A DNA stretch of 6,225 nt from Betaproteobacteria bacterium (lineage in GTDB: Bacteria > Pseudomonadota > Gammaproteobacteria > Burkholderiales > SG8-39): positions 1 through 6,225 of the forward strand of contig VBCP01000328.1 in the NCBI GenBank assembly GCA_005888925.1. The letters run 5' to 3'. A program made the translations under genes and the position numbers. Shown piece after piece: positions 1-5,771 of the stretch. The notes beneath the pieces are model-generated. The model saw nothing but the letters and a program-made list of their open reading frames with translations. It did no database searches and had not been told where the DNA came from. Position 1 is the first letter of the stretch. Every line of letters starts with the position of its first letter.

Positions 1-648
1 TGCTACTACCCCTTCGTCACCGGCATCGAGGGCTTCCCGTACATCTTCGAGGTGGTGAAGGCCGAGGAGGAAAGGATCAACTTCGGCGGCAACTGGCACA
101 GCGACACGACCTATCTTGCGCAGCCGCCGCTCGCGACGCTGCTGCACGCGGTCGAGACGCCGAGCGCCGGCGGCGACACGCTCTTCGCCAGCACGCGCGC
201 CGCGTACGACGCGCTATCCGACGGCATGCGCAAGCTCGTCGACGGCCTGGTCGGCGTCAACAGCGCCGGCCTCAAGCACGGCGGCGGGCGCAGCCAAATG
301 CACAGCACGATCGGCGGCATGAAGGTGCACGGCACCGAGACCGCCGACCAGTACGAATCGGAGCACCCGGTCGCGCGCACGCATCCCGAGACCGGCCGCA
401 AGTCGCTTTACTTGAGCCGCAGCCACACCATCCGCTTTCGCGACATGACCGAAGAAGAGAGCCGGCCGCTGATCGACTGGCTGCAGGCGCACCAGACGCG
501 GCCCGAGTTCACCTGCCGCGTGCGCTGGGCGCCGGGCACGCTCACGGTGTGGGACAACCGCTGCACACAGCACAACGCGGTCAACGACTATCACGGCCAG
601 CGGCGCCGGATGCGGCGCATCACGGTGGGAGCGCAGACACCGGTTTAA
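1..648 (+). CDS. TauD/TfdA-family Fe(II)/2-oxoglutarate-dependent dioxygenase (5' partial)
   Basis: The reading frame is open from the first base, so the gene starts upstream; 215 residues and a TAA stop (646-648) are visible. The family couples oxidative decarboxylation of 2-oxoglutarate to hydroxylation of a small substrate, often a sulfonate or aryloxyalkanoate, in the cytoplasm. The iron-binding triad is present: HSD (His33 and Asp35 of the fragment) and a distal His191 in WDNRCTQHNAVNDY. Arg206, 15 residues after that histidine, matches the spacing of the 2-oxoglutarate-binding arginine of E. coli TauD (His255/Arg270). The segments GGDTLFAS, DGMRKLVDGL and HPVARTHPETGRKSLY are typical of the family. 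The catalytic core looks complete and intact; only the N-terminal part, roughly a quarter of a usual 280-300-residue protein, is outside. Substrate cannot be told from the sequence, so no gene name is given. Confidence 0.93.
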   Translation, partial: CYYPFVTGIEGFPYIFEVVKAEEERINFGGNWHSDTTYLAQPPLATLLHAVETPSAGGDTLFASTRAAYDALSDGMRKLVDGLVGVNSAGLKHGGGRSQMHSTIGGMKVHGTETADQYESEHPVARTHPETGRKSLYLSRSHTIRFRDMTEEESRPLIDWLQAHQTRPEFTCRVRWAPGTLTVWDNRCTQHNAVNDYHGQRRRMRRITVGAQTPV

Positions 649-660
649 CCCGAAAGCGGC

Positions 661-693
661 TGGCCTCCGTTCAATGGCAGTACAAGGAGGCCA
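661..693 (+). promoter_or_regulatory. RNA hairpin that pairs the Shine-Dalgarno of the DUF4139 gene
   Basis: TGGCCTCC (661-668) is the exact reverse complement of GGAGGCCA (686-693). The 8-bp stem, six of its pairs G-C, has a 17-base loop. It buries the GGAGG part of the ribosome-binding site for the gene starting at 698. The stem begins 12 bases after the stop codon of the upstream dioxygenase, so a ribosome finishing that gene would reach its foot. That would suit translational coupling, but this role is inferred. The pairing itself is read directly from the sequence. Confidence 0.5.
684..690 (+). promoter_or_regulatory. Ribosome-binding site that fixes the DUF4139 start
   Basis: AAGGAGG lies 7 bases before the ATG at 698. 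The in-frame ATG at 674 has no purine-rich site ahead of it and would put eight extra residues before the signal peptide. The 698 start is therefore preferred. Confidence 0.85.
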
Positions 694-697
694 CACC

Positions 698-2290
698 ATG
701 AAGAACCGCAGCCGCTTCGTCCTCAGTGCCCTGTATCTATTGACCATGAGCGCGCTCGCCGAGGAGAGCCGCATCAGCCGCGTGACTTTGTACGCGGGCA
801 GCGCGACCGTCGAGCGCTCGGTCGCCGTGACGCCCGAGGCGAGCCGAGTCGAGCTGACCGGGCTGCCGGCGAACTTCGACGTGCGCAGCCTCCGGGTAGA
901 AGCCGACCCCGGCATCCGCATCGGCGAGGTCTCGGTGCGCGACATCGGCCGGGCGAGCGCGCTCGGCGGGCGCGAAGCGGACCTCGAGGCGCGTATCCAG
1001 GGACTTAAGGATGGGCGGGCCATGCTCGAAGTGGAGGCGAAGAGCGCGGAGCTGGTGCGCGACTTCCTGGTATCGCTGAGCTCGCGCCCGCCCGCGGAAG
1101 GCGAGAAGCGCCCATCGGTCGACGCGAAGTCGATCCCGGTGGTGCTCGAGGCCATCCGCCGCGGCGGCGGCGACGCGCTCGGCGCGATCCAGCGCGTCGA
1201 GGTGAAGAAGCGCGCGCTCGACAAGCAGGTCGCGGCGCTCGAGCGCGATCTCGCGCGGCTGCGCAGCGGCGCGCGCGATGCGCGCACGCTGGTGGTGAGC
1301 TACTCGGCGACGCAGCCGGGCGAAGTGCGCGCGCTCTATCACGTGACTAACGCCGGCTGGCGGCCGCTCTACCGCGCCTCGCTCGACTCGACGGGCTCGA
1401 AGGTCGAGCTCGAGCGCCAGGCGATCGTGACGCAGCGCACCGGCGAGGACTGGCGCGGCGTGAGCCTGCGCCTTTCCACCGGCGTGCCGCGCGCGGCGAA
1501 CATGGTCGATCCGGGCACGTGGGAAGTCGCTCTCGTGCCCCAGCTCGCCGAGCAGGGTTTCATGAGCGACAACCTCAGAGCAGCCCGGGAGAGCGCAAAG
1601 GTTGCGCAGGCCGCTCCGGCCTCGCGTGCGCGCGGGGACGAACCGAAAGCCGAGGTTGCCGAGCTCCAAACGCAGTTCACGACCGAGTTCGAGGTGCCGG
1701 GCCGGGTGGACCTCGGCGCCGACGGCCGTCAGGTGACGGTCTCCCTTGCCCGCCAGTCGCTCGCGGCGAAGCAGCGCGTGCGCATCGTGCCGCGGCGCGA
1801 CGCGACGCCGCTCGTCACGGCGGAGTCCGCCTTCCCCGAGGGCGTGTGGCTTTCCGGCGATGTGCAGCTCTACCGCGACGGCAGCTACATCGGCTCGACC
1901 TACTGGAACACGCAGGCGAAAGAGCGCCTCGTGCTGCCGTTCGGCCGCGACGACCGCATCCAGGTCACCGTGAACCGTTTGAAGAACCGCAACGGCTCGG
2001 GCGGCATCATCGGGCAGCGCGCCGAGCGCCAGATCGTCGACCAGTACTCGATCACCAGCCGCCACAAGGCGCCGGTCGAGCTGCTGGTGCTGGAATCTGC
2101 GCCGGTCGCGGTATCGGACAAGATCACGGTGGAGGCGGCCTTCGAGCCCAAGCCGAAGACGCTCAACTGGGAAGAGCGCCGCGGCGTCGCCGCCTGGGAG
2201 CAGCCGCTCGTCCCGGGGCAGACGCTGAAGTTCGTCGCCGACTACACCATCAGCTACCCGAAGGACGTGGCGATCGCGGGCCTGCCTTAG
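698..2290 (+). CDS. Secreted DUF4140/DUF4139 protein, mucoidy inhibitor MuiA-like
   Basis: The 530-residue protein begins with a Sec-type signal peptide (basic MKNRSR, hydrophobic core, SALA/EES cleavage near residue 21), so it is probably periplasmic or outer-membrane associated. Residues about 25-83 form a DUF4140-like domain (SRVTLYAGSATVER, then VELTGLP). Residues about 88-192 are rich in heptad-like Leu, Glu, Lys and Arg and probably form a coiled coil. From about 198 to the end is the DUF4139 domain, with the typical AGWRPLYRASLD (219-230), GEDWRGVSLRLSTG (249-262) and a C-terminal YTISYPKD. The family was linked to suppression of capsule overproduction (mucoidy) in enterobacteria, but its molecular activity is not established. 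The gene follows the dioxygenase by 49 bases and could be cotranscribed with it. Its TAG stop overlaps the stop of the opposing LOG gene. The domain call is secure; the role is not. Confidence 0.88.
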   Translation: MKNRSRFVLSALYLLTMSALAEESRISRVTLYAGSATVERSVAVTPEASRVELTGLPANFDVRSLRVEADPGIRIGEVSVRDIGRASALGGREADLEARIQGLKDGRAMLEVEAKSAELVRDFLVSLSSRPPAEGEKRPSVDAKSIPVVLEAIRRGGGDALGAIQRVEVKKRALDKQVAALERDLARLRSGARDARTLVVSYSATQPGEVRALYHVTNAGWRPLYRASLDSTGSKVELERQAIVTQRTGEDWRGVSLRLSTGVPRAANMVDPGTWEVALVPQLAEQGFMSDNLRAARESAKVAQAAPASRARGDEPKAEVAELQTQFTTEFEVPGRVDLGADGRQVTVSLARQSLAAKQRVRIVPRRDATPLVTAESAFPEGVWLSGDVQLYRDGSYIGSTYWNTQAKERLVLPFGRDDRIQVTVNRLKNRNGSGGIIGQRAERQIVDQYSITSRHKAPVELLVLESAPVAVSDKITVEAAFEPKPKTLNWEERRGVAAWEQPLVPGQTLKFVADYTISYPKDVAIAGLP

Positions 2291-3102
2291 AGCGTGGCGC
2301 CCGGCTGCGCGAGGGCTTTTTGCGCGAGCTGCAGCACGATCCAGTCGTAGGCCTCGTCGACCGAGTCGGTGCGGAACATGAGCTCGATGTCGGTGGCGCT
2401 GATCATGCCGTGGCGCGCGAGGGCATCGAAGTCGACGATGTTCTTCCAGTACTCGGTGCCGAAGAGCACGATCGGCAGGGGCTTCCTCATCTTGCGCGTC
2501 TGCACCAGCGTTAAGAGCTCGAACAGCTCGTCCATCGTGCCGTAGCCGCCGGGCATCACGATCACCGCCTTCGCGAGATAGGCGAACCAGAACTTGCGCA
2601 TGAAGAAGTAGTGGAAGTGGAACGAGAGCTCGCGCGTGACGTAGGGGTTGTCGAACTCCGGCGCCGGAATCGAGATCGTCAGGCCGACGTTCAGGCCGTG
2701 CGCCTCGGCGGCGCCGCGGTTGGCGGCCTCCATGATGCCGGGCCCGCCGCCGGTGCAGACGACGAAGCGGCGCTCCGCATCGCCGAGCTCTTTCGACCAG
2801 CGCGTGAGGCGCGCGGCGAGTTCGCGCGCCGCCTCGTAGTAGGCCGACATCCGCAGCGCCATGCGCGCGTCTTCCAGGTTGCCGCCACCGTCTTCGGCCT
2901 GGCGCACGAGCTCTTCGGCTTCCGTGCGCGACTTGATGCGCGCCGAGCCCATGAATACCACCGTGTCCTCGACGCGATGAAAGTCGAAGCGGCTCTTGGG
3001 CTCGAGATACTCCGAGAGCATGCGCAGCACGCGCGCATCCTTGCTGTTGAGGAAGCCGGTGTTGTGGTAGGCCTTGGTGCTCGTGCGCTTGCGTTCGTTC
3101 AT
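2287..3102 (-). CDS. LOG family protein (TIGR00730-type Rossmann fold, nucleotide phosphoribohydrolase-like)
   Basis: The 271-residue protein has the two LOG signatures. One is the phosphate-binding CTGGGPGIMEAANRGAAEA (Gly118-Gly122, Glu125). The other is PGGYGTMDE (184-192), whose glutamate is catalytic in studied members; the Arg169-Lys170 pair in FFMRKFW is also family-typical. Characterised LOG proteins cleave the N-glycosidic bond of nucleoside 5'-monophosphates, releasing a free base (cytokinin activation in plants). Many bacterial members were once misnamed lysine decarboxylases. This one belongs to the longer type with about 110 residues ahead of the first motif. The ATG at 3102 is chosen because AGGAA lies 5 bases ahead; an in-frame ATG at 3144 would overlap the previous gene by 34 bases. 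It is the last gene of the operon, 8 bases after the zinc-ribbon gene. The exact substrate is unknown. Confidence 0.93.
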   Translation of the reverse strand: MNERKRTSTKAYHNTGFLNSKDARVLRMLSEYLEPKSRFDFHRVEDTVVFMGSARIKSRTEAEELVRQAEDGGGNLEDARMALRMSAYYEAARELAARLTRWSKELGDAERRFVVCTGGGPGIMEAANRGAAEAHGLNVGLTISIPAPEFDNPYVTRELSFHFHYFFMRKFWFAYLAKAVIVMPGGYGTMDELFELLTLVQTRKMRKPLPIVLFGTEYWKNIVDFDALARHGMISATDIELMFRTDSVDEAYDWIVLQLAQKALAQPGATL

Positions 3103-3107
3103 GGATG

Positions 3108-3112
3108 TTCCT
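3108..3112 (-). promoter_or_regulatory. Ribosome-binding site for the LOG gene
   Basis: Read on the minus strand, AGGAA stands 5 bases before ATG 3102 and shares bases with the TAG stop (3113-3111) of the gene before it. This supports the shorter start and tight coupling of the two genes. Confidence 0.7.
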
Positions 3113-3353
3113 AACCGTACATCTTCCAGCCGAAGCCCTTGCATTCGGTACAGACCTGGCTGCCGATCATGCCGGTCGCTTCGCAGCCTTCACACGCATC
3201 CCAGAGGTAGCTGAGCGCGCTCTTGAAGATACCGTAGCAGCGCCGGTTGTTGACGATCGCGGTACAGCGCTGGTTCAGCAGCTCGTGCTCGTTGGTGAGC
3301 GCATGGCAGACGTTGCAGGCGGCCAGGGGCTTCGCTTTCCTTTCCGGGCGCAA
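3111..3353 (-). CDS. Small eight-cysteine zinc-ribbon protein, DnaJ-zinc-finger-like C-terminal half
   Basis: This is an 80-residue protein of unknown function. Eight cysteines fall into two candidate zinc sites: CNVC (13, 16) with Cys30 and Cys39, and CEGC (54, 57) with CTEC (68, 71). The second pair reads CEGCEATG and CTECKGFG, close to the CxxCxGxG repeats of the DnaJ central domain, though only two of the usual four repeats exist. No signal peptide is visible, so it is probably cytoplasmic. The frame is open far upstream but only as a shadow of the cupin gene. No ATG or GTG lies between the cupin end and Cys13, so a TTG at 3353, preceded by GGTGA, is the best start. It sits 4 bases after the ancestral cupin stop and 8 before the LOG gene. 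The family is probably a conserved hypothetical; zinc binding is inferred from the cysteine pattern. Confidence 0.75.
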   Translation of the reverse strand: MRPERKAKPLAACNVCHALTNEHELLNQRCTAIVNNRRCYGIFKSALSYLWDACEGCEATGMIGSQVCTECKGFGWKMYG

Positions 3354-3357
3354 GAAT

Positions 3358-3362
3358 TCACC
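3358..3362 (-). promoter_or_regulatory. Probable ribosome-binding site for the zinc-ribbon gene
   Basis: GGTGA on the minus strand overlaps the TGA (3360-3358) that ends the ancestral cupin frame and lies 4 bases before the TTG at 3353. The spacing is short and the match partial, so this is a moderate call. It helps choose the TTG start. Confidence 0.4.
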
Positions 3363-3760
3363 GCTTCGGCGCCGGGTGGATGTTGTCCACCCAGTGCACC
3401 TCTTCGGGTTTTTCGACCACCGGGATGTCGAGATTGACCACCACCGGCTCCTGGCCGCTGCGGCACGCCCGGGCCGGCCTCGGCGACGAACTGCAGCTGG
3501 TCGCCCCAGCGCATGCGCGCCTTGCCCTTCACCACGTAGATCACGCTCTCCACCGGTCCGTGATGGTGCGCGCCGGTCTTCGCCTTCGGATGGATCACCA
3601 CCGTGCCGGCCCAGAGCTTCTCGGCGCCGGTGCGCGCGTGGGTGATCGCCGCGGCGCGGTTCATGCCGGGCGTCTGCGCCGTGTTGACGTCGAGCTCGGT
3701 GCCTTTGACGACGCGCACGCCGTCGAACTTCCACTTGGGGGCTTCGTGCTGGTGGGCCAT
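3358..3760 (-). pseudogene. Cupin-domain protein, disrupted by an internal frameshifting deletion
   Basis: From ATG 3760 the frame encodes a clear cupin for 98 residues. Its first motif is KTGAHHHGPVESVIYVVKG, with metal ligands His65, His67 and Glu71, and it runs on to FVAEAGPG. After that (about 3466) the frame turns to low-complexity Pro/Gly/Arg sequence. One base along, another frame resumes a family-like ending: SGQEPVVVNLDIPVVEKP, then WVDNIHPAPKR and TGA at 3358. The stretch expected between the halves, which holds the second cupin motif (VPxxVPHQEIN-like) and the last metal-binding histidine, is absent. By memory of relatives, about 25-30 residues are missing, with a deletion length that is not a multiple of three. 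Read without correction, the frame would run to 3275 (161 residues) into the next gene. ATG 3760 has only a weak ribosome site and lies 8 bases after the TMTC-like stop. The lesion may be real or a consensus error. Confidence 0.75.
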
Positions 3761-3768
3761 GGCCGATA

Positions 3769-5043
3769 TTAACGCCAGTCGAGGAGCACAAGATTCGCGC
3801 GCGCCTTTTTCTCCGTGCGGTCGAGCACGAGCGCCGTCTCGAACTCGCGCCGCGCTTCGGGCTTGCGCCCGGCCTGGTAGTAGGCGTAGCCGAGGTTGTT
3901 GTGGGCGCGGGCGTTCCAGGGCGATGAGCGCACGCTTGATTGCCAGAGCGTGATCTCGTCGCGGTAGTCGAGCTGGCGCATCACGCTCGCGCCGGCGAAC
4001 AGCAGGCACAGCGCTATCGCCACGACTCGTGGCCATTCGATCTGAGCAGCCAAAGCGAAAAACAGGCCCCAGCACGCGAGGTAGACCTGCCGGTCGTTGG
4101 CGACGTCCAGTCGCGGCACGAGGCTGTTGGTCGGCGCGAGCTGCAGGAAGAACCACAGGATGCCGAAGGCGAGCCACGGGCGGCGACGGAGGTTGGCGAT
4201 GCCGAGCGCGAGCAATGTGCTCAACAGCAGCCCCTGAAAAGCGAGCGCCGGCGTCCATTCCATGAGGGTCGGCAGCGCGGGATCGATGTTGAGGTCGTGC
4301 AGGCCGACGAGGTGCCAGACGAGGTACGAGATGCCGCCGATCTGCGTGAGCAGGTTGCTGCCGAGGCTGCGCTCGCCGTAGCCATAGGCGAGGAGGTCGA
4401 AGTAGCGCTGGTTCATCAGCACCACGCCCGCGCCCGCGACGAGCAGCGCCCAGTGCGCCGCTTGGCGCTGCACGATCGTGCGCCATGCCGTGCCGCGGCA
4501 GAGCTCGATGAGCAGCAGCGCGGCGGGCAGCGTCACCGCGGTTTCGCGCGTGGCGACCGCGAGCACGAAGAGCAGGCAGCTGATGGTCCAGTGGGCGCCA
4601 CGCACGTAGGCGAGCAGCGCGCCGAGATAGAAGGTCGCCATTAGCGAGGAGGAGCGGCCGCTGATGTAGGTCACCGCCTCGGTCTGCATGGGGTGCAGCG
4701 CGAAGAGCAGGGCGGCGAGCAATGCCGGGCTGACAGAATAATTACGGACGTTGTCCGGAATTAGGCGTTTGCCGATGAAGAAAAGCAGCACGGTGTTGAG
4801 CGCGTGCAGCGCGATGTTCACGAAGTGGAAGCCGAGCGGGCCGGGGTCGAGCGTCCAGTTGAGCACGTAGCTCGCTTTCAGCACGGCGCGCACGCCGGCG
4901 CCGGCGCGCTCGAAGAGCGTGCTCCAAGTGTGCACCGTCGGGTAGTCGACGATGACGTTGTAGTCGTCGAAGTGGAACGGGCCGATGAGCGACGGCAGAT
5001 AGGCCAGCACTGCCACCGACGCGAGCAGCGCGACCGGGTTCAC
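3769..5043 (-). CDS. TMTC-like multi-pass membrane protein with C-terminal TPR (GT-C glycosyltransferase-like)
   Basis: The 424-residue protein has about a dozen hydrophobic segments (near residues 4-20, 73-92, 104-117, 133-147, 152-165, 168-181, 196-210, 230-247, 266-284, 289-302, 322-334 and 338-353). A short soluble tail with one TPR-like repeat follows (about 377-410, ARAHNNLGYAYYQAGRKPEA). An acidic pair after the first helix (HFDDYN, Asp26-Asp27), ALHPMQTEAVTYISGR (115-130) and NSLVPRLDVANDR (306-318) match the bacterial relatives of TMTC/DUF1736 proteins. Their fold is that of GT-C glycosyltransferases that use polyprenyl-phosphate sugars at the membrane. Transferase activity here is inferred, with donor and acceptor unknown. 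The GTG at 5043 is chosen because GTGA overlaps the TGA of the upstream peptidase gene by 4 bases, a classic coupled start. No clear ribosome site precedes it. An upstream ATG at 5094 would intrude 55 bases into that gene. Confidence 0.85.
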   Translation of the reverse strand: MNPVALLASVAVLAYLPSLIGPFHFDDYNVIVDYPTVHTWSTLFERAGAGVRAVLKASYVLNWTLDPGPLGFHFVNIALHALNTVLLFFIGKRLIPDNVRNYSVSPALLAALLFALHPMQTEAVTYISGRSSSLMATFYLGALLAYVRGAHWTISCLLFVLAVATRETAVTLPAALLLIELCRGTAWRTIVQRQAAHWALLVAGAGVVLMNQRYFDLLAYGYGERSLGSNLLTQIGGISYLVWHLVGLHDLNIDPALPTLMEWTPALAFQGLLLSTLLALGIANLRRRPWLAFGILWFFLQLAPTNSLVPRLDVANDRQVYLACWGLFFALAAQIEWPRVVAIALCLLFAGASVMRQLDYRDEITLWQSSVRSSPWNARAHNNLGYAYYQAGRKPEARREFETALVLDRTEKKARANLVLLDWR

Positions 5044-5771
5044 ATCTGCGGGTGGAACTCGAAGGCGCGGTCGAGCACGCCGGCCGCGTTCCACCAGCGG
5101 TTGCGCGCGTTGAGGAGCACCAGCACCACGCGCACGCCCTTGCGCTCGGCGATCGCCACGAGGCAGTTGCCGGCGCGGCCGGTCGAGCCGGTCTTCACGC
5201 CGATCGCGCCCTCGTAGCGGCCGAGGAGCGCGTTGGTGGTGGTGAAGTGGAATCTGCGGCGGCCGTCGGTGGTCGCGATGCTGACGCGCTCCGTGCGGGC
5301 GAGGCGCGCGAACTCTGGGTGCTGCATCGCCTGCTCGGCAAGGCGCGCCAGGTCGGCGGCGGTGGAGTACTGGCCCGGCCGGTCGTGGCCGCAGGGATCG
5401 ACGAACTGCGTGTCGCGCAGGCCGAGCGCGAGCACGCGCTGGTTCATGCGCGAGACGAAGGTGACGCCGAAGTGATCGGCGATCGCGCGGCAGGCGTCGT
5501 TCGCCGAGCGCACCACCATCGCGGCGAGGAGGTCGCGCACGCGCAACTGCTGGCCCGCCTTGAGGCCGATGCGGCTACCGGTCTCGCGCGAGGCGGCGCG
5601 GCTCACCGTCACTACCTCGTCGAGGCGCCCGGATTCCAGCGTCACCAGGGCGCTCATCATTTTGGTGAGGCTCGCCGGCAGATACGCGTCGGCTACGCGC
5701 GGAAAGCGGTCCTCCACCGCATGCGCGCTGCATGCGGCGAGGAGGACTGCGATGAGGATTACTTGCCGAAT
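5040..5771 (-). CDS. D-alanyl-D-alanine carboxypeptidase-like protein (peptidase S11), start unusual and N-terminal region shortened
   Basis: All three penicillin-binding motifs are present in order: SLTK (catalytic Ser34, Lys37), SAN (89-91) and KTG (193-195). Such enzymes trim the terminal D-Ala of peptidoglycan pentapeptides in the periplasm. A leader-like stretch, VILIAVLLAAC then SAHA/VED, fits signal peptidase I cleavage after AHA; LAAC could also serve as a lipobox. No ATG, GTG or TTG precedes this leader in frame within a sensible distance. I place the start at ATT 5771, which gives Met-Arg-Gln before the hydrophobic core; an ATC at 5759 forms TAATC with the previous stop. A pipeline limited to usual codons would choose GTG 5717 and lose the leader. 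VADAYLPASLTK (26-37) also lacks the roughly 20 residues that relatives carry between the AYL strand and the catalytic loop. The protein may therefore be damaged. Length with this start is 243 residues. Confidence 0.8.
   Translation of the reverse strand: MRQVILIAVLLAACSAHAVEDRFPRVADAYLPASLTKMMSALVTLESGRLDEVVTVSRAASRETGSRIGLKAGQQLRVRDLLAAMVVRSANDACRAIADHFGVTFVSRMNQRVLALGLRDTQFVDPCGHDRPGQYSTAADLARLAEQAMQHPEFARLARTERVSIATTDGRRRFHFTTTNALLGRYEGAIGVKTGSTGRAGNCLVAIAERKGVRVVLVLLNARNRWWNAAGVLDRAFEFHPQM
5711..5745 (-). repeat. Inverted repeat within the leader-coding part of the S11 peptidase gene
   Basis: CCGCATGC (5717-5724) and GCATGCGG (5730-5737) pair perfectly around a 5-base loop. CCTCC (5711-5715) and GGAGG (5741-5745) can extend the stem past a small 1 x 3 internal loop. 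The hairpin falls on the signal-peptide codons, close after the presumed start, where it could slow initiation. It may equally be chance in GC-rich sequence. Confidence 0.45.

Noticed and set aside
674..697. Alternative upstream ATG for the DUF4139 gene
   Set aside because: No ribosome-binding site before it and it lies in the loop of the hairpin; the ATG at 698 has AAGGAGG at ideal spacing and a proper signal peptide.
214..1287. Minus-strand open frame of 357 codons across the dioxygenase and DUF4139 genes
   Set aside because: It is Ser/Arg/Ala-rich with no domain and runs through two well-supported + strand genes and the gap between them.
737..2065. Long open frame on the minus strand opposite the DUF4139 gene (442 codons)
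   Set aside because: Its product is low-complexity Arg/Ala/His/Leu-rich sequence typical of antisense frames in GC-rich DNA, and the + strand gene has clear domains and a ribosome site.
2299..2321. Possible intrinsic terminator for the + strand: GCCC, 10-base loop, GGGC, then TTTTT
   Set aside because: The stem is only 4 bp with a large loop and lies in LOG coding sequence. The T run comes from Lys/Ala codons of LOG. Too weak to call.
3940..4644. Plus-strand open frame of 234 codons opposite the TMTC-like gene
   Set aside because: It is rich in Glu, Arg, Ala and Gln with no recognisable motif; the minus strand carries coherent membrane helices and family motifs.
4888..4910. Palindromic GCCGGCGCCGGCGC stretch in the TMTC-like gene
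   Set aside because: Ordinary alternating G/C codon sequence in a GC-rich gene; no regulatory context.
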